A stretch of DNA of 64,000 bases, taken from positions 310,001 through 374,000 of the forward strand of contig NZ_SLXN01000004.1 of the NCBI RefSeq assembly GCF_004345855.1, read 5' to 3'. The notes beneath the pieces are model-generated. The model was not told the DNA's origin. It was given only the letters and a program-made list of their open reading frames with translations, and ran no database searches. The stretch is from Sphingomonas sp. BK235 (GTDB taxonomy: Bacteria; Pseudomonadota; Alphaproteobacteria; Sphingomonadales; Sphingomonadaceae). The position numbers and the translations under genes are program-made. Positions 26,081-35,700 of the stretch are shown piece by piece (position 1 is the stretch's first letter; the number at the start of each line of letters is the position of its first letter).

Positions 26081-26755
26081 ATGACGCCAGCATCATTAGC
26101 GATTTTATTGCAGGCTGTTGCGGCGACATTGTCTACGCCGTCACCCAACCAGGGTGACCCGCATGGACGCGAGAGAGATGTGAAGGAGATGACGGAGGAG
26201 GCATTACGGCACGTTCCCAAGCTATCGAGCCGGATAGATCACCCCACGGCGGTAACGGCAGATTCCGTGGAATCTTGGGAGAAGGTGAGAGATCGGTTCC
26301 AGGCGCTGACGCGCGCCGCGCGTGCCGCTGCCATGGTGAGCTATCTCGATCAACGCCCGCTGGCAGCATTGTCTCCCGGGTGCGCCGTTACCGGCATTCA
26401 TCCGCAGGGCGTCGAGCGGATCAGCGATCATCATTACAACGGTCTGGCGCTGCTGCTCCGCTGCGAGGGTCACTGGCACGAGGTGGAGGTGACCGATTAT
26501 ACCCAGCCGCTCAGTCAGATCGTCCAGTTCCATGTGCCTGACGACGCGCCCACGATCGGCGACGCGCGCCTGGTACGAACCTTCGCCCGCGCGCCGGACG
26601 GTCGGTGGAGGCTGACCGCGACCGCGCTCGGACGCGGCACGTCGATCCGCGTCGTGTCGCAATCGGTGAGCGGCTCACTGCCCGAGACGATCGATGCCGA
26701 GCAGCTCGACGTGATCCATCGCTTGCTCGCGGCGCCGCTCGTGCTGAATCCATGA
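26081..26755 (+). CDS. Hypothetical protein, orphan
   Basis: I do not recognise this 224-residue protein. It opens with a hydrophobic stretch (MTPASLAILLQAVAATLS) that could be a weak signal peptide but lacks basic residues. A charged region about 35-95 looks helical (SWEKVRDRFQALTRAARAAA). A C-terminal half rich in short strands follows (CEGHWHEVEVTDYTQPLSQ; RTFARAPDGRWRLTATALG). The ATG at 26081 is taken as start; a GTG at 26066 is also possible and neither has a strong ribosome site. Its first bases are lower in GC than neighbouring genes, and it follows a low-GC gap, so it may have been acquired. No link to gshB downstream is evident. Confidence 0.5.
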   Translation: MTPASLAILLQAVAATLSTPSPNQGDPHGRERDVKEMTEEALRHVPKLSSRIDHPTAVTADSVESWEKVRDRFQALTRAARAAAMVSYLDQRPLAALSPGCAVTGIHPQGVERISDHHYNGLALLLRCEGHWHEVEVTDYTQPLSQIVQFHVPDDAPTIGDARLVRTFARAPDGRWRLTATALGRGTSIRVVSQSVSGSLPETIDAEQLDVIHRLLAAPLVLNP

Positions 26756-26836
26756 CGTCCCGAACACCGCGCGCGCGTGACAAGCCGCGGCGGCGTCCCT
26801 AAGTCCGCCGCCTGATCCACAGCGCGGGTGTCGCCG

Positions 26837-27796
26837 ATGTCCCTTACCGTCGCGGTCCAGATGGACCCGCTCGAGCAGATCAACATCGCGGGCGATTCGA
26901 CCTTCGCGCTGATGCTCGCGGCGCAGCGCCGCGGGCATCGCCTGTTCCATTATACCGCCGACCAGCTCAACTGGTCCGACGGCCGGCTCTGGACCGCGGC
27001 GCGCCCGGTCACGGTGCAGCGCGTCGCGGGCGGCCATCATCGCTTCGGCGATCCGGTGGCGCTGGACCTCGGCGCCGACGCCGACGTGGTGCTGATGCGC
27101 CAAGACCCGCCGTTCGACCTCGGCTATATCACCGCCACCCATCTGCTCGAGCGCGTCGCCGACCGCACCCTGGTGGTCAACGATCCCGCCAGCGTGCGCA
27201 ACGCACCCGAGAAGGTGTTCGTGCTCGACTACGCGCGCTTCATGCCGCCGACGCTGGTGACGCGCTCGCTCGACGAGGCGCGCGCTTTCCTGCGCCAGCA
27301 CGGCGCGATCGTGGTCAAGCCGCTCCACGGCAACGGCGGCAAGGCGATCTTCCGCGTCGGCGCCGAGGGCGAGAACCTCTCCGCGCTGATCGAGGTATTC
27401 AACCAGACCTGGCGCGAGCCGCACATGGTCCAGGCCTTCCTCCCCGACGTGGCCAAGGGCGACAAGCGCATCGTGCTGGTCGACGGCGAGGTGGCGGGCG
27501 CGATCAACCGGTTGCCCGGCGCGGGCGAGATCCGCAGCAACCTCGCGGTCGGCGGCTCGGCCGAGAAGACCGAGCTGACCGCGCGCGAGCGCGAGATCTG
27601 CGCCGCGCTCGGGCCGGAGCTGAAGCGGCGCGGGCTGATCTTCGTCGGCATCGACGTGATCGGCGGCGAGTGGCTGACCGAGATCAACGTCACCTCGCCC
27701 ACCGGCATCGTCGCGATCGAACGGTTCGACGGCACCGATGTCGCCGGTCTCATCTGGGACGCGATCGAGCGCCGCCACGCGGAACGCGGGCGCTGA
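26837..27796 (+). CDS. gshB: Glutathione synthase
   Basis: ATP-grasp ligase of 319 residues that adds glycine to gamma-glutamylcysteine. The N-terminal domain starts SLTVAVQMDPLEQINIAGDSTFALM, typical of bacterial GshB. The ATP-grasp core shows VVKPLHGNGGKAIFR and GDKRIVLVDGEVAGAINR, and the metal/substrate site is EINVTSPTGI. The ATG at 26837 gives the family length; a GTG three codons earlier is the alternative. A DedA-family gene starts 19 bases after its stop, so the two may be co-transcribed. Confidence 0.95.
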   Translation: MSLTVAVQMDPLEQINIAGDSTFALMLAAQRRGHRLFHYTADQLNWSDGRLWTAARPVTVQRVAGGHHRFGDPVALDLGADADVVLMRQDPPFDLGYITATHLLERVADRTLVVNDPASVRNAPEKVFVLDYARFMPPTLVTRSLDEARAFLRQHGAIVVKPLHGNGGKAIFRVGAEGENLSALIEVFNQTWREPHMVQAFLPDVAKGDKRIVLVDGEVAGAINRLPGAGEIRSNLAVGGSAEKTELTAREREICAALGPELKRRGLIFVGIDVIGGEWLTEINVTSPTGIVAIERFDGTDVAGLIWDAIERRHAERGR

Positions 27797-27815
27797 CCGG
27801 GCGGTTGCTCCCGGC

Positions 27816-28430
27816 GTGACCGACTTCATCGTCAGCTGGATCGTCAAAGGCGGCTATCTCGGGATCTTCCTGCTGATGGCGCTGGAGAATATCGTCCCGC
27901 CCATCCCGTCCGAGGTGATCATGGGGCTGGGCGGCATCGCGGTGGCGCGCGGGCAGATGGACATCGTGCCGCTGCTGCTATGGGGCACCGCGGGCACCAC
28001 CGCGGGCAATGTCTTCTGGTACGTGATCGGGCGGCGCGTCGGCTATGCGCGCTTCCGCCCCTTCGTCGAGCGCCACGGCCGCTGGCTGACGATGGAATGG
28101 CGCGACGTCGAGCGCGTCCAGCATTTCTTCCATCATCACGGCGGCTGGGTGATCTTCGTGTTCCGCTTCCTGCCGACCTTCCGCACGATGATCTCGCTGC
28201 CCGCCGGGATGGCGGCGATGCCGGTCGGGCGCTTCCTGGTGATGACCTTCCTCGGCAGCATCATCTGGAACGCGGTGCTGGCGGGCGCGGGCTTCTATCT
28301 CGGCAGCCGCTTCGCCGAGCTGGACCGCTACGTCGGCCCGGTCGGGATCGCGCTGACCGTGATCGCGCTCGGTTATTATGCCTATCGCGTCGCGACCTGG
28401 TCGCCGCGCGCGGGGCGCGACGGCGGCTGA
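27816..28430 (+). CDS. DedA-family membrane protein
   Basis: DedA/SNARE-associated (PF09335) protein of about 204 residues. The first membrane segment runs through GGYLGIFLLMALENIVPPIPSEVI, and PPIPSE is the family hallmark. A conserved amphipathic re-entrant region includes FRFLPTFRTMISLPAG with the functional arginines. Three further helices follow. Family members are proposed lipid (undecaprenyl phosphate or phosphatidyl) flippases needed for envelope homeostasis. The GTG at 27816 is chosen because the frame upstream is inside gshB. A malate synthase gene follows after 43 bases. Confidence 0.85.
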   Translation: MTDFIVSWIVKGGYLGIFLLMALENIVPPIPSEVIMGLGGIAVARGQMDIVPLLLWGTAGTTAGNVFWYVIGRRVGYARFRPFVERHGRWLTMEWRDVERVQHFFHHHGGWVIFVFRFLPTFRTMISLPAGMAAMPVGRFLVMTFLGSIIWNAVLAGAGFYLGSRFAELDRYVGPVGIALTVIALGYYAYRVATWSPRAGRDGG

Positions 28431-28473
28431 GACGGGGCCGACTTCGGGGCCGAGCGGGCCGGAAAGGGAGAGG

Positions 28474-30570
28474 ATGGAGAGGATCGAGCGCGCCGGACTG
28501 AGCGTCGCCCCCGAGCTGGTCGCCTTCGTCGAGCAGCGCGCGCTGCCCGGCAGCGGGGTCACGGCGGAGGCCTTCTGGCACGGCGCCGCCGCGATCCTCG
28601 CCGCCTTCGCACCGCGCAACCGCGCGCTGCTGGCGGAGCGCGCGCGGCTCCAGCAGGCGATCGACCGCTGGCACGACGCGCATCCCGCGCCCGACCCCGC
28701 CGCGCAGCGCGCCTTCCTGCGCGAGATCGGCTATCTCGTCCCCGAGCCCGCGCCGTTCACGATCGCCACCGCGGACGTGGACCCCGAGATCGCCTCGCTC
28801 GCCGCGCCGCAGCTCGTCGTGCCGATCCTCAACGCGCGCTTCCTGCTCAACGCCGCCAACGCGCGCTGGGGCAGCCTGTACGACGCGCTGTACGGCAGCG
28901 ACGCGCTCGCCCCCGTCGGCGACGTGCCCGGCTATGACGCGGCGCGCGGCGCGCTGGTGGTCGGCTGGGTGCGCGACTTCCTCGACGCGGTGGTGCCGCT
29001 CGCCACGGGGAGCTGGCGCGACTGGCGCGGCGACGCCCCCGCGCTCGCCGATCCGGCGCAGCTCGTCGGGCGCGCGGGCGACCATTGGCTGCTGCGGCAC
29101 CACGGGCTCCACCTCGAGCTGGTGGTCGACCGCGCGCATCCGGTCGGCCGCGACGACCCCGCGGGGCTCGCCGACGTGCTGGTCGAGGCGGCGGCGACGA
29201 CGATCTGCGACCTGGAGGATTCGGTCGCCGCGGTCGATGCCGCCGACAAGGTCGCCGCCTACGACCATATGCTCGGGCTGATGCAGGGCACGCTCGAGGC
29301 GCGCTTCGACAAGGCGGGCGAGCCGGTGCGGCGCGTGCTCGCGGACGACCGCCGCTACGTCGCACGGGACGGCGGCACGCTGGTGCTCCCCGGGCGCGCG
29401 CTGCTGCTGGTGCGCCATGTCGGGCTGCTGATGACCACCGACGCGGTGGTGCTGCCCGACGGCAGCGAGGCGCCCGAGGGGATCGTCGACGCGCTGGTGG
29501 CGACGCTGTGCGCGCTGCACGATCTGCGCGGGCCGGGCGCGGGGCGCAACAGCCGCGCGGGCGCGATCTATGTCGTCAAGCCCAAGCTCCACGGCCCCGA
29601 CGAGGCCGCCTTCACCGACGCCCTGTTCGACGCGGTGGAGGCGCTGTTCGATCTGCCGCGCCATACGGTCAAGCTCGGGCTGATGGACGAGGAGCGCCGC
29701 ACCTCGGCCAATCTCGCCGCCTGTCTCCACGCGCTGCGCCACCGCGTGATGTTCGTCAACACGGGCTTCCTGGATCGCACCGGCGACGAGATCCACACCG
29801 CGATGCACGCGGGCGCGATCGTGCCCAAGCGCGCGATCCGCGACACGCCGTGGATCGCGGCCTATGAGGATCGCAACGTCCAGATCGCGCTCGCCTGCGG
29901 GATGGCGGGACGCGCGCAGATCGGCAAGGGGATGTGGGCCGCACCCGATCGCCTCGCCGCGATGCTGGCGGAGAAGATCGCACACCCGCTGAGCGGCGCG
30001 ACCACCGCCTGGGTGCCCTCCCCCACCGCGGCGGTGCTCCACGCGACGCATTACCACCGCGTCGACGTCGCCGCGCGCCAGCGCGCGCGCGCGGCCGAGC
30101 CGGTGGCGTCGCTCGACGCGCTGCTCACCCCGCCGCTGGCACCCGCCGCGGTCGCCATGGACGCCGCGGCGATCCGCGCCGAGCTGGAGAATAACGCGCA
30201 GGGGATCCTCGGCTATGTGGTGCGCTGGGTCGAGCAGGGCGTCGGCTGTTCCAAGGTGCCCGATCGCGACGACGTGGCGCTGATGGAGGATCGCGCGACG
30301 CTGCGGATCAGCGCGCAGCATCTCGCCAACTGGCTGCACCACGGCGTCGCCTCGGCGGCGGAGGTGGAGGCAGCGCTGCGCCGCATGGCCGCCGAGGTCG
30401 ATCGCCAGAACGCGCGCGACCCGCAGTATCGCGCGATGGCGGGGCGCGAGGCGGAGAGCCTCGCCTTCCAGGCGGCGCGCGCGCTGGTGTTCGAGGGCGC
30501 GGCGCAGCCGAGCGGCTATACCGAGCCGCTGCTCCACCGTTTCCGCCGCGCCGCCAAGCGCGCGGGATGA
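28474..30570 (+). CDS. glcB: Malate synthase G
   Basis: Condenses glyoxylate and acetyl-CoA to malate (glyoxylate shunt or glycolate use). It is 698 residues, of the monomeric G class. The barrel motif TTICDLEDSVAAVDAADKV and the arginine-containing GAGRNSRAGAIYVVKPKLHG segment are typical. Near the C-terminus are the catalytic cysteine and aspartate regions VGCSKVPD and MEDRATLRISAQHLANW. The ATG at 28474 has GGGAGAGG directly upstream. No isocitrate lyase is in the window. Its end faces the convergent TonB-dependent receptor gene 10 bases away. Confidence 0.95.
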   Translation: MERIERAGLSVAPELVAFVEQRALPGSGVTAEAFWHGAAAILAAFAPRNRALLAERARLQQAIDRWHDAHPAPDPAAQRAFLREIGYLVPEPAPFTIATADVDPEIASLAAPQLVVPILNARFLLNAANARWGSLYDALYGSDALAPVGDVPGYDAARGALVVGWVRDFLDAVVPLATGSWRDWRGDAPALADPAQLVGRAGDHWLLRHHGLHLELVVDRAHPVGRDDPAGLADVLVEAAATTICDLEDSVAAVDAADKVAAYDHMLGLMQGTLEARFDKAGEPVRRVLADDRRYVARDGGTLVLPGRALLLVRHVGLLMTTDAVVLPDGSEAPEGIVDALVATLCALHDLRGPGAGRNSRAGAIYVVKPKLHGPDEAAFTDALFDAVEALFDLPRHTVKLGLMDEERRTSANLAACLHALRHRVMFVNTGFLDRTGDEIHTAMHAGAIVPKRAIRDTPWIAAYEDRNVQIALACGMAGRAQIGKGMWAAPDRLAAMLAEKIAHPLSGATTAWVPSPTAAVLHATHYHRVDVAARQRARAAEPVASLDALLTPPLAPAAVAMDAAAIRAELENNAQGILGYVVRWVEQGVGCSKVPDRDDVALMEDRATLRISAQHLANWLHHGVASAAEVEAALRRMAAEVDRQNARDPQYRAMAGREAESLAFQAARALVFEGAAQPSGYTEPLLHRFRRAAKRAG

Positions 30571-30580
30571 GCGCGCGCGG

Positions 30581-33553
30581 TCACCGCGTCTGGAGGCGGA
30601 TCCCCAGCCGGAAGGCGCGGCCGAGCAGATCGCTGTAGGTGCTGTTCGCCGCCAGCCCGGTCTCGGGCAGCAGCATCGGCCAGCGATCGAACAGGTTGGT
30701 CACGTTGACGAACAATTGCGCCTCCGCCCCCGCCATCGGCACCTTGGCGGTGAGGTTGAGGTCGGCGTAGAACAGGCCCGAGACGCGGTTCTCGTCATAG
30801 GTCGGGAACAGCGTGGTGGAGGCGGGGCAGCCGGTCTGGCACTCGATGCCGTTGGCGACATAGCGCCCCGCGCTCACCCCGCGCCCGATCCCGGTGATCG
30901 AGAAGCCCGGTCCGTCATAGCCCGCGCTGACGCGATAGATCCATTTGGGCGTGGTCGCCTGCCCGCCGTTGACCCCGACGGAGTTGAGCACCGGCTGCCC
31001 CGGCACCCCGCTGTCGAGCAGATTGTCGATGTAGCGCGTCGCCACGCCGCGCAGCGTCAGCGCGCCCGGCGCGGTCATGCCGAGCGAGTCGAGCGCGACG
31101 CGATAGGAGGCGTCGATGTCGACCCCGCGCACCAGCTGGCGCGCCGCGTTGAACGGCTGGCTGCGGAACAATTTATACGGCTGCGTCGGCGTGGAGCGGA
31201 TCGGATCGTCGCTGATCGCGGTGCAGAATTGCGTCTGCCCCTGCTGGCACAGGTCGATGATCGCCTGCGCGCTGAAGCTGCTGATCGCGTCGTCGACGTC
31301 GATGCGGAAATAGTCGACCGACAGGTTGAAGCCGGGCAGCCAGCGCGGCGTCAGCACGGCGCCCACGTTCCACGAATCGGCTTTCTCGGGGCGCAGGTTG
31401 AGATTGCCCGTGACGGTGGCGGAGTAGCTGAACGTCGCGGGGCCGTTGGCGCCGTCGCTGGTATAGGCCGGGTTGCGCACCGAATCGCTGTTGGCCGCGC
31501 CCGCCTGGAACAGCTCGTTGAGGTTGGGCGCGCGGATGTCGCGCGAGCGCGTGACGCGGAAGCGGATGTCCTCCACCGGCCGCCACGTCGCCCCCGCCTT
31601 CCACGTCGTGACATAGCCCGCGGTGGAATAGCGCGTCGCGCGCGCCGCGCCATTGACCTCCAGCCCGAGGCCGAGCGGCACCACCGTCTCGAGATAGGCT
31701 TCCTTCACGTCATAGTCGCCGTTGGTGGGCAGGTAGTTGCCGACCGACCAGGCGTTGGCGGTGCTGGTCTGGGTGACGGTCGGCTGGAACTCGGCGGGGA
31801 CGAAGCCGCGGATCTTCTCGCGGCGATACTCGGCGCCGAGCGCGAGGCTGACGTCGCCCGCCCAGGTGGCGAAGGGGTTGAAGGCGACGTTGGCGCCGGT
31901 GACCCATTGCTCCACCACCTCGTCGCGATAGGGATCGCCGAGCACGTAGCGCACCGCGGCGGGATCGGCGACGCCGACGCCGAGCCGGTTGAGCGGGACG
32001 CAGCCGGGCGCATCATTGGCCGGGTTGGCGTCGGTGTTGACGCGGCAGGCGATCGTGCCGCCCGCGGCGATCGCGTCGGTGGCGGCGTTCATCCGCGCCA
32101 GGTTCATGATGTTGCGGAGCTGCTCGCGCAGGTCGGCGCGCCCGTACTGGCCATAGACGTTCCAGGTGGCGGGGCGGCCGAACGCCTCGGTCTTGCCCTC
32201 CGCGCCGATGACGTAGCGCTGCACCTCGCGGCGGTTGTCGACCGCGCGGAACGGCAGGTCCGCGGCCGAGGTGGCGACCGTGACCGTGTTGATCCCGCTC
32301 AGCAGCGCGGGGCCGAGCGTGTTCTGGAGAAAGGCGTTATCGCTCTGATAGGTGATGCCGGTGGCGAGGTTGGGGCCGGCGTTGAAGAAGACGCGCTGGC
32401 GGTTGTACGAGCCCTCGGCGAACAGCTCGATGCCGTCGGCCACCTCGAAGCCCGCGCGCGCGAACACGCCGTGGCGGTCGTCCTCGGGGTCGAGCCCGAT
32501 GCGGCGCCCGGTGTCGTTGACCTGCCAGTCGCCGCTTTGGGTCAGCGTCGGTGCCGCGCTGCCGCCCGGCGCGGGGAAGGTCAGCGCGCCGTAATTGTAG
32601 CGCTGCACCGCGCCGCCCGCGCCGAAATAATAGCCGCGCAGCCGGTTGGCGGTGCCCCCCGAGGAGGCGGTGACGATGCCGCCGGGCGTCGAATTGGCGG
32701 CGCCGACCTGGCGGCGGATCAGGAACTGCGGGGTGGTGCTGGTCGCGGTCCAACTGGGATCCTGGATGCGGACATAGCCGGTCGCGTTCCAGTCGCGGTC
32801 GACCTGGAAGATACCGTCGCGATGCGCCAGCTCGGCGTTGACGACGAGATGCCCGCGCCCGCCCGCGAAGCTGAGCCCGCCGGTGACCGCGAGCGAGTAA
32901 TTGTACCCGTCGCCCTTGTCGGTGATGCCCGTGTCGGCGCTGACCTTGATCCCCTCATATTGCTTGTCGAGCACGAAGTTGACGACGCCCGCCACCGCGT
33001 CCGAGCCATAGGCCGCCGAGGCGCCGCCGGTGACGACCTCGACGCTCTTCACCAGCGCCTGGGGAATGGTGTTGACGTCGACCAGCCCGGTGATCGTCGA
33101 GGCGACCGAGCGGCGCCCGTCGAGCAGCACCAGGGTGCGCGTCTCGCCGAGGTTGCGCAGGTTGAGCGCGTTGATCCCGGCCTGGCCGCTGCTGAGATTG
33201 AGCCGCGAATTGGCCGGCCGGGTCGAGCCGGCCAGTGCGGGCAGCTGGTTGACGAAGTCGGCGATGTTGTTGCTGGGCGAGCCGTTCTGGATCTCCTCCT
33301 GGCTCAGCACGGTGAGCGGCGTGGGCGCCTCGAACCCGCTGCGCAGCACGCGCGAGCCGGTGACGACCACGTCGCTCGCGCTGCCCGCGTCGGTCGTCGG
33401 CGCGGGGTCGACCTGCGCGGCGGCGAGCTCGCCCGCCGCGGGCGTCGCGGGGGCGGTCTGCGCCGCGGCGGGCAGCGCGAGCGCCGCCGCGAGCGCGCCG
33501 GCGGCCCATCCCGCGAGGAGCGCGCCGCGCCCGAACTGCCGCTGTTCTGTCAT
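30581..33553 (-). CDS. TonB-dependent receptor
   Basis: Outer-membrane receptor of 990 residues. A signal peptide covers about 1-31 (LAAALALPAAAQ). A TonB-box-like segment SDVVVTGSRV follows near 60. The plug domain (about 70-190) has FVNQLPALAGS and a VNTIPQALVKSVEVVTGGASAAYGSDAVAGVVNFVL run. The rest is the 22-strand barrel, ending in the unusual RLGIRLQTR rather than a terminal phenylalanine. This long, VVVTGSR-type subclass is common in sphingomonads and caulobacters; the substrate is unknown, with oligosaccharides or peptides as likely as siderophores. It has no adjacent transporter genes to indicate a ligand. Confidence 0.9.
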   Translation of the reverse strand: MTEQRQFGRGALLAGWAAGALAAALALPAAAQTAPATPAAGELAAAQVDPAPTTDAGSASDVVVTGSRVLRSGFEAPTPLTVLSQEEIQNGSPSNNIADFVNQLPALAGSTRPANSRLNLSSGQAGINALNLRNLGETRTLVLLDGRRSVASTITGLVDVNTIPQALVKSVEVVTGGASAAYGSDAVAGVVNFVLDKQYEGIKVSADTGITDKGDGYNYSLAVTGGLSFAGGRGHLVVNAELAHRDGIFQVDRDWNATGYVRIQDPSWTATSTTPQFLIRRQVGAANSTPGGIVTASSGGTANRLRGYYFGAGGAVQRYNYGALTFPAPGGSAAPTLTQSGDWQVNDTGRRIGLDPEDDRHGVFARAGFEVADGIELFAEGSYNRQRVFFNAGPNLATGITYQSDNAFLQNTLGPALLSGINTVTVATSAADLPFRAVDNRREVQRYVIGAEGKTEAFGRPATWNVYGQYGRADLREQLRNIMNLARMNAATDAIAAGGTIACRVNTDANPANDAPGCVPLNRLGVGVADPAAVRYVLGDPYRDEVVEQWVTGANVAFNPFATWAGDVSLALGAEYRREKIRGFVPAEFQPTVTQTSTANAWSVGNYLPTNGDYDVKEAYLETVVPLGLGLEVNGAARATRYSTAGYVTTWKAGATWRPVEDIRFRVTRSRDIRAPNLNELFQAGAANSDSVRNPAYTSDGANGPATFSYSATVTGNLNLRPEKADSWNVGAVLTPRWLPGFNLSVDYFRIDVDDAISSFSAQAIIDLCQQGQTQFCTAISDDPIRSTPTQPYKLFRSQPFNAARQLVRGVDIDASYRVALDSLGMTAPGALTLRGVATRYIDNLLDSGVPGQPVLNSVGVNGGQATTPKWIYRVSAGYDGPGFSITGIGRGVSAGRYVANGIECQTGCPASTTLFPTYDENRVSGLFYADLNLTAKVPMAGAEAQLFVNVTNLFDRWPMLLPETGLAANSTYSDLLGRAFRLGIRLQTR

Positions 33554-33799
33554 CTCTGCCCCCTATGACCCTGACCGGGCCGATGCGTTGCGCCCGGCCC
33601 GGTGGGACCAGACGTCGCCCTCGCTGCGCGCGCCCGCGGCCTCGGTCGTTCGCGCGCCGGGCGGTCGGGTAACGGCGGTGAAGGTGAAGCGCCGCGACCG
33701 GAAGCGTCAAGCGCCGTGTCGTTTCCGAGGGTTGGGAGCGGCATAGACGCGGGATATGGGTGCGCGACCGTGGTCGCGGCGGGGGCGGCGCCCCGGCCG

Positions 33800-34570
33800 C
33801 TAGAGCAGCAATTCCTGCGGCGTCATCCGCCCGACATGGCCGCCGCCGCGGCGCCGCGCCATCTCGGTCTCCGCGGTGTAGCGCACGTCGGGGTCGCGGT
33901 CGGTGAGGAACTTGACCAGGCTCTCCTCCTCGATCTCGCGCCACTCCTTGCCGCGATCGGGGCCGTAGCGGACGCGCGGCAGCAGCCCGGGCTCGCTGGT
34001 CCATTGGATCAGCTGCGCCACCGAGGCCTCGTTGAGCTGGTCGCGCAAATGGTGCGCGGTGACATAAGCGTCGGGGAAGGCGCGGTGCGCGGGCAGCCCG
34101 CGCTCATGCTCCAGCCCGGCGGGCTTGCGCCAGTAGCGCAGCACCTGGTTGGAGAAGCTCGGGCTGTCGGGCCACAACCGCAGCGCGCATTTCCACGTGC
34201 AGATCCAGTCGGCACCATGGGTCAGCGCGGGGGTGCAGAACTGCTCCTCGAACGCCGAGCGGTGCGCCGCCAGCGCGACGCGGCGCGGATAGGGATCGAG
34301 CACCTGGCGCGCGACATCGTGCCACCACGGCGCGTCGGCGACGTCCTCGTCGCGGATATGGTGCACCGCCTGGGTGATCGCGGGCATCGGCCGGCCCGGG
34401 TTGACGAGGATGTTGCCGCCCTCGCCGTACAGCTCCCAGCGGCCGTCGGCGCCGAGCGCGACATCCTGCCAGCCGACCTCGCACACCGCGTGCGCGGGCG
34501 GGGCCGAGCCGGTGGTCTCGAGGTCGATGACGCGGACGATCTGCGGCTGCGGGCGACGGGCGTAGCTCAT
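33800..34570 (-). CDS. DnaQ-like 3'-5' exonuclease (DEDDh family)
   Basis: Protein of 256 residues with an exonuclease domain over about 1-180. The Exo I motif is VIDLETTG (metal-binding Asp and Glu). Exo III is seen in HRAFPDAYVTAHHL, with the His and Asp of the DEDDh type. It resembles exodeoxyribonuclease X-type stand-alone proteins rather than the polymerase epsilon subunit. The C-terminal section, DPDVRYTAETEMARRR, is additional and charged. The ATG at 34570 (MSYARRPQ) is preferred over an upstream in-frame start, which would add a low-complexity leader. DNA or RNA substrate is not determinable here. Confidence 0.8.
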   Translation of the reverse strand: MSYARRPQPQIVRVIDLETTGSAPPAHAVCEVGWQDVALGADGRWELYGEGGNILVNPGRPMPAITQAVHHIRDEDVADAPWWHDVARQVLDPYPRRVALAAHRSAFEEQFCTPALTHGADWICTWKCALRLWPDSPSFSNQVLRYWRKPAGLEHERGLPAHRAFPDAYVTAHHLRDQLNEASVAQLIQWTSEPGLLPRVRYGPDRGKEWREIEEESLVKFLTDRDPDVRYTAETEMARRRGGGHVGRMTPQELLL

Positions 34571-34649
34571 GTGCCGCGCTATGTGGGGCGGCGGCGCGGG
34601 GAATGCCAGCGTGAGGTAGGGGGCGGTGGGCATGTCGCTTCCTCACTGC

Positions 34650-34922
34650 CGTCATCCTGAGCTCGTCTCAGGATCCACCGGGCAGCGCTTCCCGGCGGCG
34701 GTGGCGACGCGCGACGGTGCCGCGAGCATGGCCCTCGCCGCGGCAGCCGCGCGTGTCGCTGGAGGCGGCTCGCTCCACGCTGCCCGGTACTCGCGGGCTG
34801 GAGTCGGTGGCCGTGGGCTCCGGCGTTCGCCGGAGCACGGTGACGGTCGGGAGGAGATAAGTCGTACTCACACGCACCGGCGCGTGCGGACGAGTGGATC
34901 CTGAAACGAGTTCAGGATGACG
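34650..34922 (+). repeat. Composite repeat: family A arms enclosing a family B fragment
   Basis: The left arm CGTCATCCTGAGCTCGTCTC (34650-34678) pairs with the right arm ending CGAGTTCAGGATGACG (34894-34922). The usual 40-base loop is replaced by about 215 bases. Within it, 34811-34846 has the GGCTCCGGCGTTCGCCGGAGCACGG-like half of a family B element. It fills most of the 34571-35006 gap between the exonuclease and trcR genes. Confidence 0.7.
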
Positions 34923-35006
34923 GCAGGGAGAGAGGTGAGCGCCTCGGTTACCAGCGGGCGGCGGGGCGGCGGGCGCCGCGCCGCGCTGCCGCCCCGCCCC
35001 TTCAGC

Positions 35007-35687
35007 TCAGCGCCGGAACGGGTCCTCGAACGGCGACACCGGGCCGCGCAGCTCGCCCGCCTCGGCCGCCTCGGCGTCGCGCGCGGCCTGCTCGCGCTCG
35101 GCGCGGAGCGAGGCGATCAGCGCCTCGCGGTCGCCGTCGAGCCGCGGGTCATTGGCCTGCTGCTCGATCCCCGCCGCCTTGGCCGCCTTGGCCACCGCCG
35201 CGTCCAGCTCGCGCTGCGTCGTGAGGCCGAGCGTCACCGGGTCCTTCGGCGTGATGTTGCCGATGTTCCAGTGGCTGCGGTCGCGGATCGCGGCGATCGT
35301 CGTGCGCGTCGTGCCGATCAGGTTGCCGATCGCGCCGTCGCTGATCTCGGGGTGGTTGCGGATGATCCAGGCGATGCCGTCGGGCTTGTCCTGGCGCTTG
35401 CTGACCGGCGTGTAGCGCGGGCCCTTGGTGCGGCGCACCTGGTCGGGGCCCTTGGTCATCTTCATGCGATAGGCGGGATCGGCCTGCGCCTTGTCGATCT
35501 CCTCCTGCGTCACCTCGTGCGCGCGGACGGGGTCGCGCCCGGTCAGCTTGGTGGCGGCGGTGTCGTCCGCGATCGCCTGCACCTCGAGGATGTGCAGCCC
35601 GCAGAAGTCGGCGATCTGCTCGAACGAGAGCGCGGTATTGTCGACCAGCCAGGAGGCGGTGGCGTGGGGCATGAGCGGCTGGGCCAT
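35007..35687 (-). CDS. trcR: DUF1013 protein, TrcR-type cell-cycle transcriptional regulator
   Basis: Protein of 226 residues matching the alphaproteobacterial DUF1013 (PF06242) family, annotated in Caulobacter as TrcR. The conserved N-terminus is MPHATASWLVDNTALSFEQIADFCGLHILEVQAIAD. A second conserved block covers KPDGIAWIIRNHPEISDGAIGNLIGTTRTTI, a helix-turn-helix-like segment. The C-terminus is Ala/Glu-rich and probably coiled. The ATG at 35687 is used; a longer frame upstream crosses a terminator. It is a single-gene unit between that terminator and a repeat-filled gap. The regulatory role is taken from the family, not seen directly. Confidence 0.85.
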   Translation of the reverse strand: MAQPLMPHATASWLVDNTALSFEQIADFCGLHILEVQAIADDTAATKLTGRDPVRAHEVTQEEIDKAQADPAYRMKMTKGPDQVRRTKGPRYTPVSKRQDKPDGIAWIIRNHPEISDGAIGNLIGTTRTTIAAIRDRSHWNIGNITPKDPVTLGLTTQRELDAAVAKAAKAAGIEQQANDPRLDGDREALIASLRAEREQAARDAEAAEAGELRGPVSPFEDPFRR

Positions 35688-35700
35688 GCGGGATACTCCA

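Noticed and set aside
25867..26220. Minus-strand 117-codon frame in the low-GC islet
   Set aside because: No ribosome site, overlaps the orphan gene on the other strand, and no recognisable feature; low GC alone gave the different codon mix.
28261..30537. Minus-strand open frame of 758 codons opposite malate synthase
   Set aside because: Low-complexity shadow of glcB, with no start site or motif.
30716..33568. Plus-strand open frame of 950 codons opposite the TonB-dependent receptor
   Set aside because: Composition is the mirror of the receptor gene; the opposite strand has a clear signal peptide, plug and barrel.
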